From: Asterias amurensis
Taxonomy: Eukaryota; Echinodermata; Asteroidea; Forcipulatida; Asteriidae
Direction: 5' to 3'
DNA: 64,000 nucleotides
Assembly (NCBI RefSeq): GCF_032118995.1
Contig: NC_092649.1
Location: 30,642,927-30,706,926, forward strand
Part shown: positions 1 through 10,470 of the stretch, one piece after another
Layout: every line of letters begins with the position of its first letter
How positions within the stretch are numbered: position 1 is the stretch's first letter
Notes under the pieces: model-generated
Database searches by the model: none
Seen by the model: only the letters and a program-made list of their open reading frames with translations
Told to the model about the DNA's origin: nothing
Translations under genes and position numbers: made by a program

Positions 1-766
1 ATACTCTTACACTGTACTACATTAGCAAACAGGTCCAACTCTACCCTGTACACAAAATGGGGATCGATCATTTACAATGATCAACATTTACATAGACCAA
101 CTGTAAACTTTATACAATTAAGGTAAAGTGCAGAATATGTATCATTCACAGAGGGTAAATTAAACCCTCTTAAACACAAACCCTACCCATACTATAAACA
201 ATACATTTCCTAACATAATGATTAAAACTCATGGCTAAGATTGTGTGAAAATGAAAACCTCTGCAACTTGGAATACCCTTTTGGCCTGGAGATGAAACAT
301 GTTGAAGTGATAGGATGATATATTTCAGAGGTTTATAGACTTTTTAATCTATCTAGTTTGATCATAACAAGAGCAGAGTCTCTGTGGTGGTTAGCTCATC
401 TCATTCAATGTGAAAGCCAAGGGATTTTAATGAAAAATCTCCTTTAAAATCAGAAAAGAAAATCCCTATCAATTGCAGGCCTGTTAAACTCATATAACAA
501 TTTAGGAGGCAAATCATCCTAACTCGCAGCTGAGAAGCTCAATTGCAAAGGACGCTACTACAATGTGTTTATGCCACATGCTTGCAACAGATCGTTTTAT
601 GACCCACACACTAGCTACCCCTGCCACCCTAATGATGGATGGCCAAGCTTAAGGCCATGTCCGAAATGGCGACTTCAGCTACAGCTACATCAGTGCATCT
701 GCCAGTGTTGAAGAATAGAGAGCTCTGTAGCCAAAGTCGCCGTTTCAGACACGGCTTTAGACTTAC
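1..766. other. Intron 3 of IDH3G (left edge)
   Basis: No exon-like block was found between the donor at 766 and the window edge. The sequence is AT-rich intronic DNA with one short inverted pair: 'ccgaaatggcgacttcagct' near 661 recurs inverted as 'gccaaagtcgccgtttcaga' near 730. Confidence 0.6.
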
Positions 767-3700
767 CTCAGTCTGACATTGTTTGATTTACAGACAGCCA
801 GGCGATTGACATGGGTGTGGATGTTACCCTTGAGTGCTGTTCCATTCCTCTTAATGGCCACAAGGGCGTCTTCCACTCCCTCTCCTTCCACTGCTTCTCT
901 ATCCCCACTAAGCATCAACTCTTCAAAGTCAACTGGTGCCCCAGCTTGTCTGTGGATAGATTAGATTCATTCAAAACGAGGTAAAAAAGTACAGTAACAA
1001 TGACTTGGGTTCCACCCCACTTAGTTTTGAATTTGAGTGCTTTAAGATTGGGGCTTCAAGAAAGCAGATGGAACCTAAGCAGGAGTGCAAGTTTTAAAAA
1101 GGGGCATTAAGTGGTAAAAATATAAAGCTCTGCTCTGGAAGGGGGGACCAAATTATCCTGATAGGGGTGGATTTCACAAAGAGTTAAGACTAGTCTTATC
1201 TCAGAAGTTATGTTCAACTTCAAAACAATTGCTTTGTATTTTTGTTATGTTTGGCTTTAAAAAAGTACTAGACACCTTGGCAATAACACGATGTAAGAAG
1301 ATAGACCAGGGGTCCATTTCACAAAGATAGTCCTAATTTGGGACTAGTTCTAGGACTCGTAAGGAGTTATTACAAACGTAAGGGTAGTACGAGTCCTAGA
1401 ACTAGTCCCAAGTTAGGACTATCTTTGTGAAATGGACCCCTGGTCTATCTTCTTACATCGTGTTATTGCCAAGGTGTCTAGTACTTTTTTAAAGCCAAAC
1501 ATAAAAAAGTACAAAGCAATTGTTTTGAAGTTGAACATTTTAGTCTGTATTTACCTGAAGACTTCTTTAACATGAGGCATGAGCTCTGGACCAATGCCAT
1601 CTCCAGGTATTAATGTCACTGTATGCCAACCTCCATAACGAGCTGGTATCGGCTAAAAACAACAACAAAGTAAATAACGTTACAATAACTTCCCGCAAAC
1701 CACAGGCTTCAATCAGCTTGATTTAAAAAGACAAAAAGACAAAACAAACTCTCTATTGATCCCCTTTATAATAAGTAGGTTTCTCCTTGATTAAATATTA
1801 TTCTCATGGGCAAAGCACAAGATAAATCTCTCTAGTCACTAACCCCTTGAAGGGAAGCACTGACAAACAATCAAACATCCAGGATGAGTTCCTCCAAGGA
1901 GAATGATATGTGGTACTACACTAAGTCTGGTCTCTTATAATCAGGAACATTTATTAATGCAATGGGTGATCATGGGTACAGGGAACCAGACAAATACAAT
2001 TAAGCTACAATTCTGCAACAGGACGAGGATCAATGTCACAGGGTCGGCTACTTCATACTTGAAAGATCAAGTGGGTTTTGGGTTTGTTTTCTGGTGTTCT
2101 TGAGTAAAGAGCACCTCCATGGGGGACGTTTAAATAAAAAAATACAGGCACACTAGCTTCGCCTCGGGTTCCATTTTCCCCCTCGAGTGTACAAAATGCC
2201 ATGGACCCCGTCACAGCATGCAACAATTGTATACTGTTGCCTCTGTGGGGAGGGGGATCCTTGCTTGCTTACCCCACTGGCTAGATTTCGTTTCTGTGTT
2301 GACAAAGAACACTCCACACCAGCAACGCACAGGGGCTGCAAAGGAAACAAAACAATTGCAAATAATAATCAGCTTACCATGTAGGGGATAAATTCTGATG
2401 ACACGTTTGTGAATGTTTGACTATGAAACCCTGGGGACAAGTTTCCGGTGCCACCACTTTTTCATTCAATATGAAATAATACAGTATCTAATTTACCTCA
2501 ATGAGATATCCCCTTTTTGTAAAAATTAGTGTAAAAGTGGTGGCGTGATACGGAAAGTTATCTCTCAAAGACAAAAAAACAATCAATCACACTCCATGTG
2601 GCTATCATTTTAAAGGCAGTGGACACTATTGGTAATTACCCAAAATAATAATAAGCTTAAAACCTTACTTGGTGACAAGTTATGGGGAAACGTTGGTGGT
2701 ATAGGGCCTAAACCATTATGAGAAATGGCTCCCTCTGAAGTGTCATAGTTTTCGAGACAAATTTCTAAAATTTGATTTAGAGACCTCAGAATTTGAGGTC
2801 TCAAAATCAACTCTCTAAACACACTCAACTTTGTGTGACTAGGGTGTTTTTTTCTTTCATTATAATCTCGCAATTTTGACGACCGATTGAGCTCAAATTT
2901 TCACAAGTTTGTTATTTTAAATGCAATACAGATACAGCAAGTAAGAAGACTGGTGTTTGACAATTACCAATAGTGTCTAAAGCAAGTGAGAAGACTGGTG
3001 TTTGACAATTACCAATAGTGTCTAGAGCAAGTGAGAAGACTGGTGTTTGACAATTACCAATAGTATTTAGTGTCTTTGAAGAATTGCAATCATTGGCAAG
3101 TAGGAATGATGCAGCATGGAGGTAGAACCCTCCATGGATGCAGAGAATGTAAGAGGCGGAGAAAACTGACGAAGCCATTCCCAATATTCATACAGCAACC
3201 AAATTAGATGATATAAATATATTTGCCGTTTGTGGACCCATCAAAAGTTTAGTTAAGGACATGAAAGTCAAACAAATTTAAGCATCCTCACCCAGGTAAA
3301 TGTATTTACAAGCAAAAACTGGTTGAAATAATATTTTTATGGTGGAGTTTTCTTCTGAATTCTCAGTATTTTTTTGGAGACTGGCGTCCTACCACAGGGT
3401 TAGGAGGGAGGTAGGAGCTTACTAAACGAGCCCTATAGGTAGGACGGCAGTCTTAGTTACGCTGTCATTTGTCCTGGGTGTAAAGCTTCTATGCAATACA
3501 AACAAAAAATACAATAGTCAATTAGGATTTGAAACCTTGCCATGCATGGTTGAAACACGAGATAGCCAAGTAAGCTTTGCGGTAAACACCATGTAATGAT
3601 AATCTCTAATTGTGTTGGGGTGGTTTACAATTAGTTAATATTATCCCTTTGTTTCACCTGATAGTGATATGATTGTTGGATGATATATAATTATTACGTC

Positions 3701-4211
3701 ACGCTCAGTCAGGTATAAGCCTAATGAGTAATTGATTTAATTACAGTAATTTAAGTAACTATCTTTTACTGTGGTGCGATAAAAAGATTGTATTTAAAAT
3801 GATAGCATGGAGCATCATCACCAAGTAAAGTATCAAATCATCTGTATTATTATTGCGGGTGTTGTATCGGTAACAATATATGGCCCTGGCTGTGCGGCGC
3901 ACAGTCAGTAACAAAATATGGCCCTGGCTGTGCGGCGCACAGTCAGTGAGTCACTAACTCACACAGACCAACAGACAGAGACTGCTTTTCACATTACATG
4001 CATTAATGCATAGCCGCTAGCGCACAAATAGTTCGACCATGGCTAGCATTAACTTAGTCTTAAGTTTCCCTTGTACTCCATAATCGATACACCATACTCC
4101 ATACACAGATAACATAAACAAAATAGCATGGCATAATGGTCCTACCCTTTTAATAGCTCCGATAACAAGTTGAGAAATTGTTGCCGTTCTTTGCAACATG
4201 GAGACCGCCAT
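767..4211 (-). CDS. IDH3G: NAD-isocitrate dehydrogenase gamma subunit, 5' part (partial gene)
   Basis: Regulatory gamma-type subunit of mitochondrial NAD-dependent isocitrate dehydrogenase (TCA cycle, matrix). Three exons are in the window: 4211-4146 (22 codons), 1652-1555 (98 nt) and 949-767 (183 nt), each with AG acceptor and GT donor (gtaggacc, gtaaata, gtaagtc) and agreeing phases (0, 2, 2). Exon 2 reads [19 protein letters not shown], then [13 protein letters not shown], the hallmark N-terminal strand and glycine-rich loop of the IDH3/IMDH fold. Exon 3 continues with [26 protein letters not shown] and ends at NNVRLR. The RYGG.HTVT and ALKGNI wording matches IDH3G better than IDH3B. The remaining exons lie beyond position 1, so the stop is not seen. 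The calls for exons 2 and 3 are firm; exon 1 is less so, because presequences are not conserved. Confidence 0.85.
1210..1538. repeat. Long foldback hairpin in IDH3G intron 2
   Basis: The left arm 1210-1361 and right arm 1388-1538 are nearly perfect inverted copies of about 150 bp with a 26-bp spacer. The inner part contains the motif 'actagttctaggactcgta' and its complement. The element lies entirely in the intron between the exons at 1555-1652 and 767-949. Structurally it is a MITE or foldback insertion with no coding capacity. Confidence 0.9.
2445..2566. repeat. Short hairpin repeat, 'gtggtggcgcc' family, copy 1
   Basis: The outer ends 'ggtgccaccactttttcat' and 'aaaagtggtggcgtgatacg' are inverted relative to one another, with the conserved interior 'tctaatttacct...atgagatatcc'. 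Related copies lie at 36226-36355 and, split by another insertion, at 55210-55258 plus 55981-56061. It lies in the first intron of IDH3G and is probably a small MITE. Confidence 0.75.
2612..3085. repeat. Inverted-repeat element 'ggcagtggacactattgg', copy 1, with 45-bp tail repeats
   Basis: It begins with 'ggcagtggacactattggta' and ends in 'caattaccaatagtgtct', its partial inverse. The right end carries three tandem ~45-bp units ('gagaagactggtgtttgac...') at about 2938-3070. The same family occurs at 25697-26074, 38665-38865, 41260-41510, 57608-57942, 59056-59304, 59582-59970 and 63450-63790. It has no coding capacity. Confidence 0.85.
3870..3950. repeat. Short direct duplication, ~37 bp x 2
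   Basis: The block 'tatggccctggctgtgcggc' followed by 'gcacagtcag' occurs twice in tandem, separated by 'taacaaa'. The inner part 'ctgtgcggcgcacag' is a perfect palindrome. It sits in the first IDH3G intron. Confidence 0.8.
4146..4211 (-). CDS. IDH3G: Candidate first exon of IDH3G (mitochondrial presequence)
   Basis: ATG at 4211 opens a 22-residue segment beginning [15 protein letters not shown]. It is rich in Ala, Ser, Thr and Arg without acidic residues, as expected for a matrix-targeting presequence. It ends in AAAAGG followed by gtagga and is in phase 0, which fits the phase-0 start of the next exon at 1652. A competing small exon at about 2378-2430 (ending CCCTACATG before gtaagctg) does not keep frame with both neighbours and was not used. 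The intron would be 2.5 kb. Confidence 0.55.
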
Positions 4212-4244
4212 CTTGCACAGCTGAACGAGTATGGAACGCCAAAT

Positions 4245-6400
4245 GCAAATTAACTCGTAGTCGCATCGATCAATGGTTTATGCTTAGCCAAGCAAGGATT
4301 CAGCTTAAATTTTGGAAATTGAGTGTGGCACAAGCCGCAACAAAGCAAACTTAATGTAATTTAGCTGGTAATCCTATAAGTTATGCTACATTGTGCTTAG
4401 CAAGTTTTTGTGCTAACAATCATGCATTATGAAACGAGGCCCTACTTTGCTTTGCGTAAGCAGTGTTTAAAAAAAAAGAAATGCTGTGCCAAGCGGCCCC
4501 GTAGCATCAGCCCAACACAAGCTCTATGCTTTTATTAAGATGGTCCCTTATTTTTATTCTTTATTGTGGCCATTAAACAATTACAAAAACAAGCAGACAT
4601 GTCCAATAAATAATATAAATACAAAAGTAAATACAAAGCAAGACAAACAGTAAGGGCACAGGAAATTACAAAACAACCCTGTAATATCCAGGATCAGCAA
4701 AAGTGTAATTAAACACTGCAGCTAGAAAGCCGGTTAATCCAGTCACATAGGGAGGCAAACACACTCTCTTTGGAAAAATAATAACATTTTGAAATAAATA
4801 TAAATAATCTGTTTACACGAAGCACAACTTAAAATAACAAAACCAAAAACAAACACCAGAAATTAGACAAGCAAATAAATAAATAAACAAACAAACAAAA
4901 AGTTTGTTAACAAATATAAGTAAAAAGTACATTTAAAAATAAATAAAGCAACAAATAATTCAATTTTGAAATGGATGGATTAAACAAAAACACAAACAAT
5001 AAATAAATATATAAATAGATAAGATAACGACATAAGCACTGAAAAGGTTAATCAAACAACCTACTTTTCCACTATAGATACTCTAACATCAATAAATGGA
5101 TGAATAAAGCAATCAAAACATACAATCGATCTGGATGCAATGCCTTGATGGGGCATCAGCCACCCTTAGAACCTTTGCCCCGCCCATGTTACCCCACCCT
5201 AAATGAGATATACAGAACAATGCACAAATCAATCATTCGATTAATAACCTCGTCGAAAGTCTTTACACATACTTCACCCAGAAAATGTTACTACATTTTT
5301 ATTATCCAAATTAGGAAATACAATTAACATAAATTACACTTGTTTACATTTATTTGGTATTGGATTACAATTAATTACAATTATTACCCTATTTTTGAGT
5401 CTAGTTGGAATTGGGCCTCAATTTGTGGCGCTGGTCATCTTCGTCTTCATTCACATATTTTAGTTCTTACAATTATTAGTATTACTTAGGCCTAACTATT
5501 TTTTAAATTTAATCATTAAGAGATGTTACTTTATATCCTAATAATGGCGTCCTCCAGCTGAAAGGTTGCCGTCTATGAGTAAGGCCCACCAATTCAGAAG
5601 TCCCAGTCAGCCTTTGGACAACATACGCTATGAACCTTAATAAATGCTACGACTTTAAGTATAGAGAGATACAACCTGTCTGTACCAAGAGCTGGAGGAG
5701 AGTGAGGGTGACATGTTGTTCCCATTTGTTTTTATATGGCTATGCACAGTAAGCAAAAGGATTAGGGCCTGCTTTATAGGCGAACACAAAAGGACTTACT
5801 ATAGGCCTTTATACTACACTGGGGGTTTTGGAGTTCATTGTTCACCATTTGCAGGTCACATTCCCAGTATGGTCACATACAAAAGAGGAATGGTAAAAGT
5901 CTCCAAGTGCAAGCACTAAAAGCTAACACCATGCTTGGCAGCTGTTAATGAAATTCACTAACACCTTGAAATTTATTTCAAGTTGAAATTGAGTGGCGCA
6001 CCAGCCGCAACTATATGCAAACTTAATGCCATTTTGGCTGGTAAATATTATGGTTATACTGTACTGTGTTTAGCAAGTGTTTGTACTTACAGACTTTATA
6101 TGAAATGAGGCCCTACTTTGCTTAGCGTAAGTAGTGTTTAAGAATCAGATCTGCAGTGCCAAAAGGCCCAACACGTATGCTCTTGCTTTTATTAAACTGG
6201 TCCCTGGATGCAATGCCTTGACGGGGCATCAGCCACTCTTAGAACCTTTGCCCCGCCCATGTTACCCCACCCTAAATGAGATACAGAACCATGCACAAAT
6301 CAATCATTCGATTAATAGCCTCGCCGAAAGTCACTTCCACAGACAATTTTTTTTTTATCCAAATAAGGAAATACAATCAACATACATTACACTTGTTGTT
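4245..6400. repeat. Paired dispersed repeat, one copy carrying an insertion
   Basis: Copy A (4245-4550 plus 5130-5340) and copy B (5985-6400) share the blocks 'aaacgaggccctactttgct' / 'aatgaggccctactttgct' and 'ggatgcaatgccttga.gggg'. In copy B the two blocks are contiguous. In copy A they are split by about 580 bp of A-rich DNA (4550-5130) full of 'aaataaataaa' runs, which looks like a retrotransposon tail. No gene was found between the IDH3G start and the receptor at 6996. Confidence 0.65.
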
Positions 6401-6420
6401 TTCATTCACACATCGTTAGT

Positions 6421-6433
6421 TCCCCCCCCCCCC
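6421..6433. repeat. Poly-C tract
   Basis: A run of C residues follows 'gttagttc' upstream of the receptor gene. Similar C or G homopolymers occur at 8624-8640, 11630-11663, 57001-57018, 57160-57173 and 61060-61079. Such tracts are prone to length error in assembly and may fold as G-quadruplexes on the G strand. Confidence 0.8.
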
Positions 6434-6995
6434 ATTTTTGTTTCTTTCTTCTCGTTTTATTTGATATTTTGGCCTAAGGCCCTTTTATCATTGGGTTTTT
6501 GTTGTTGATAGAAACGTATCTATATGGATGGATGGAAATCATTGGATCCCATTGCACAACCGGCCGGATATGTTTCACATTCGGGCAGGAAATGTATGGT
6601 GAGGCCTCGTGATGGAAAAAACATTTATGATGGTCAACAACACTTTCCAGTCTTTCGCCACTTGCCAACACAAACATCAGTGGTTTTACATCTGAACGGG
6701 TTCGCTGACTTTATTTTAGTCTTTCCTTTGCAGAAAACTAATGTTCTGACTGAAAGTGAAACTTAATGTTAATGCGCGGGTCCCGTTTAGTTAAATCGCT
6801 TGAGTAGTATGTTTGTTGCAGACAACGGGTATACCGCAACAAGTCCGGCAACATAACTGTTAATACCTTCTTGATTGGAACTGTTGGTTTATAGATGTGA
6901 CTAGAACGGCATCAATATTGGTACTTTGTCTTTATGATTCTACAAGAGCAACACTTGCATCATTACAGTTGGTGAGGACCCAGACAGTAAACACA

Positions 6996-9477
6996 ATGAA
7001 TAGCACCGACTCAATGATTACAGGAGGAGGGTCTGATAGAGCACAGGGCTGGATTATTGGTGACATTGAAAACAGCGATTTAATTCGGAGCATCTATGGC
7101 ATCATTGCAGCCATAGGAATCACAGGTAACTTTTTAGTCTGCTGGGTTTTACTACGTGTGCCTAGTTTACGATCTAACACCAGTGATTTCTTGGTTCATC
7201 TTGCTGCAGTAGACCTCATTGTGTGTTTATGGACTGTTCCTTTCCATCTGTTTCCACACGTACCAGACCACGATCCAGGGTTCTGGGGTGAACTCAAGTG
7301 CCGTCTATACTCATCTAAAGCCCCACTATGGACATTTGCCTTGATATCCATCTGCAGTTTGGTAACTGTGAACCTAGAGCGATATATCGCCATCGTCTAC
7401 CCGATTAAGTATAAAAATATCTACAACCGCAGAAACACCATTCTCATGATTGCTGCTTGCTGGGTGGTTGGCATCATCTCCAATTCTTACTTCTGGTATG
7501 TTTTTGGCGTCACCTCTTCAGGGGCTTGTGGTATAATTGGATGGCCTTCTAAAGGTTTCCAGGTTCTACTTGGACTTTATAACTTTGTCTCTTATTACTT
7601 GGCACCGTTTACCTTTATGGTCCTGACGCAATGGAAAGTCATAAAGACACTCAAGAGGCAGGCAAGAATCTTAAAGGAAAAACGCAAACGAGCGAATGGT
7701 AAGTTCACATTTTGTGCGTAGATTGAAAGTATATGGTCACAAATTTACTCATAATTTTGGTATAATATGGTCACACTTAAATGTAGGCCTACCCGAAAAA
7801 AACACCAACACGATATCAGCTGGCACAACATAAACCATGGGTCGAATAATCATTGTTTAATTTTAGTCTAAAAGCTTACTGATGATGAAGTTCACGAAAC
7901 ATCCTTTCTGTGAAATAGGCCTCTGAAATGAAGTCATATCAACACATTTGATTTCGGTTGGCACAACCAAAGCTAAAGACAGTGCAGGTTACAGGCTGAA
8001 AGTGTACAACTTCTTTAGTTTCTCCTGACTAACTGATACGGATTAAGCACAACTTTTCACAGTGTGTTATTTCATATAACTATGATTAATTAATCACACA
8101 AAAAAGCAAACTGCTGACTATTTTGTCGGCTCTACCAATTAAAGATATCTTTAACAAAAACAATTTTATTTGTCTGACCACCAACTGTTCTTTTTGAGCT
8201 TATTGTTGAATTTCTTTGTCTATCGGGGTAGCCAATACAAAACACCTGCAGGCCAACTATGAAAACAAAACCGAAACATCGCTGTTATTATTTCAGGTCA
8301 TTTCTTTCCAACTGTACTATTTCCCGTACACTTTTAAGAAGGGGTTCGTAGACCAGGATGTCCTGGTACGGAAGCGTTTACGGGGCTATCAAAATAAGAT
8401 GGATTGGAAGATAAAATCAACTCCAAACACTTCAGGGCAGAATCGAAAGTTCATTGTCTTTGTACTACATTCTATAGGTAGATGGCGGCAACTTTCACCG
8501 ATATGAAGATGTTACCTTCTCTGCTGAATTTAATATACAAATCAATACGAAAACAACTTGTTTATTTTGAACTAAATTGCATTGTATCATCACCACGCAA
8601 AGTATCAACCTGAAAACTTGGGATTGGGGGGGGGGGGGGGTGTCAGGCAGCAAGAGACCGTACAAGTCTGGCGCTTATTCGAAAATTACTTAAATGTGTG
8701 ACGAAAAGACATTTGGCGGTTCCAATTTTCAAATCGCGTGAAACCATGGGCCCTTTATCGTCCATCCGAGTATTATGCAGATAAATGTTTATGGATTAAT
8801 TTTGATATTTTGATAAAATTGCTTGATTTGAAAGTGTGTTCAACTTGTCCGTATTTTTTTGCGCAACATCATTTTGACACCAGCCCACTGTGTTACTGTT
8901 ATAAGGGTGATCCTGAAGTCATTATTGTTGTTAGTAAACTTAGGTCTATAGGATGTCTAACAAACAACAAACATGTCCCGACTGTATTTCTATTTTATGA
9001 CTCATAGGGCACTCTGTACATGCTTCCCGAACCAACACAGAATCTCGCAAGATGTGGCAGGTCCATGCAGCCCAGGAGCTTTCCAAGACGCTACTACTTG
9101 TCACCATCCTCTACACAGTCTGCTGGACTCCCAACCAACTCCTATTCCTTGTCTTCAACTTCGGCCCCGACGACGTGGTTGATTTCCAATCTGTCTACTA
9201 TCACATTACAGTGGTCCTCTCTGTCGCAAACTCCTGCCTTAATCCAATCATCTACACCATACAAAATAGACCCTTCCGAAGGGGGATACAAAAAGTGTTC
9301 GGGTGTTACCGAGTTCACCCGACGCAAACCGAAGGCCAGGGACAGGGGACCTCAGAGGGTTTGGGTTCCGATAATCTTGTGCTTGGACATGGAGCTGGTG
9401 TTATAAAAGTAGAAAGTACATGCACTAACAATGATAACCAACAAGTAGATTGTCAAGGGGTTGAAGTCAAACCATAG
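6996..9477 (+). CDS. Rhodopsin-class (class A) G protein-coupled receptor, two exons
   Basis: Plasma-membrane seven-helix receptor of 379 aa encoded by 6996-7698 and 9041-9477. The joint restores a Glu codon across a phase-1 intron. Helix 1 has GITGNFLVCW (residues 41-50, the 1.50 Asn). Helix 2 has HLAAVDL (Asp73). Cys102 at the start of helix 3 and Cys178 in extracellular loop 2 can form the conserved disulfide. The DRY box is ERY (128-130), helix 4 has Trp156, helix 5 Pro204, helix 6 CWTP (262-265) and helix 7 NPIIY (302-306). Loop 3 is short and basic (LKEKRKRAN, spanning the splice site). The N terminus has an N-glycosylation site (Asn2-Ser-Thr). The ATG at 6996 is the first in-frame ATG; an upstream GTG only opens the frame. 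The general look suggests a peptide or orphan receptor, but the ligand and G protein cannot be named. Confidence 0.9.
7699..9040 (+). other. Intron of the GPCR gene
   Basis: It runs from donor gtaagttc to acceptor 'accaacacag', 1342 bp in phase 1. It contains a G homopolymer at about 8624-8640. No exon-like block interrupts it: skipping straight across gives an uninterrupted helix 5-helix 6 loop of normal length. Confidence 0.85.
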
Positions 9478-9514
9478 CGGGCTTGAGTATAACCAACCCC
9501 TTTAAGTTTGATCA

Positions 9515-10470
9515 GCCGCCTGTCTATAGCCGCTTGAATCACTTACAAAATGGTGTATGGGCCTATTACTTCATTTCCAATGATACATTAATAGAGAAAA
9601 CAATTTCTGTTCTTAGTGATACATCTTATGACATGATGTTATTGTTCAAACCATTACGATTATATACGCACCCAAATATTTCTTGATAAAACCTTTTTAT
9701 TTTATTTTAAGCCGCCTGTCTATAGCCGCTTGAATCACTTACAAAAGGGTGTAAGGGCCTATGACTTTATTTCTAATGATACATTAATAGAGAAACAATT
9801 TTCTGTTTTTAGTGATACATCTTATGACATGATGTTATTGTTCAAACCATTACGATTAAATACGCACCCAAATATTTCTTGATAAAACCTTTTTATTTTA
9901 TTTTAAGCCGCCTGTCTATAGCCGCTTGAATCACTTACAAAAGGGTGTATGGGCCTATGACTTCATTTCTAATGATACATTAATAGAGAAAACAATTTCT
10001 GTTCTTAGTGATACATCTTATGACATGATGTTATTGTTCAAACCATTACGATTAAATACGCACCCAAATATTTCTTGATAAAACCTTTTTATTTTATTTT
10101 AAGCCGCCTGTCTATAGCCGCTTGAATCACTTACAAAAGGGTGTGTAGGCCTATTACTTCATTTCCAATGATACATTAATAGAGAAAACACTTTCTGTCT
10201 TAGTGACAAATCGTATGACATGATGTTATTGTTCAAACCATTACTCTTAGTCTTATACACGCACCCAAATATTTCTTGATAAAACCTTTTATTTTATTTT
10301 AAGCCGCCTGTCTATAGCTGCTGAACTGACTAAAAGTATTACTTGCAATTCCATTTATAACATAAAAAGACTCATATTATTGTCATTGCAAAATAATTCA
10401 TGCCTTAGTGAAAAATTACATGTCAAGGTTTTTTTTATTAAAACCATTTAAGGCCTAGCGCACCCAAATG
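9515..10470. repeat. 196-bp tandem repeat immediately downstream of the GPCR stop
   Basis: Units begin with 'gccgcctgtctatagccgct' at 9515, 9711, 9907 and 10103, a strict 196-bp period. A fifth, diverged unit starts at 10303 and decays by about 10470. Units 1-3 differ by only a few bases. The array starts 38 bp after the stop codon, so it is likely to lie in the receptor 3' UTR unless the transcript ends at once. I saw no AATAAA in the units. Confidence 0.9.

Noticed and set aside
2378..2430. Small exon of IDH3G between exons 1 and 2
   Set aside because: A good donor (gtaagctg) exists, but none of the possible acceptors keeps the phase-0 frame of both neighbours; exon 1 joins exon 2 directly in frame.
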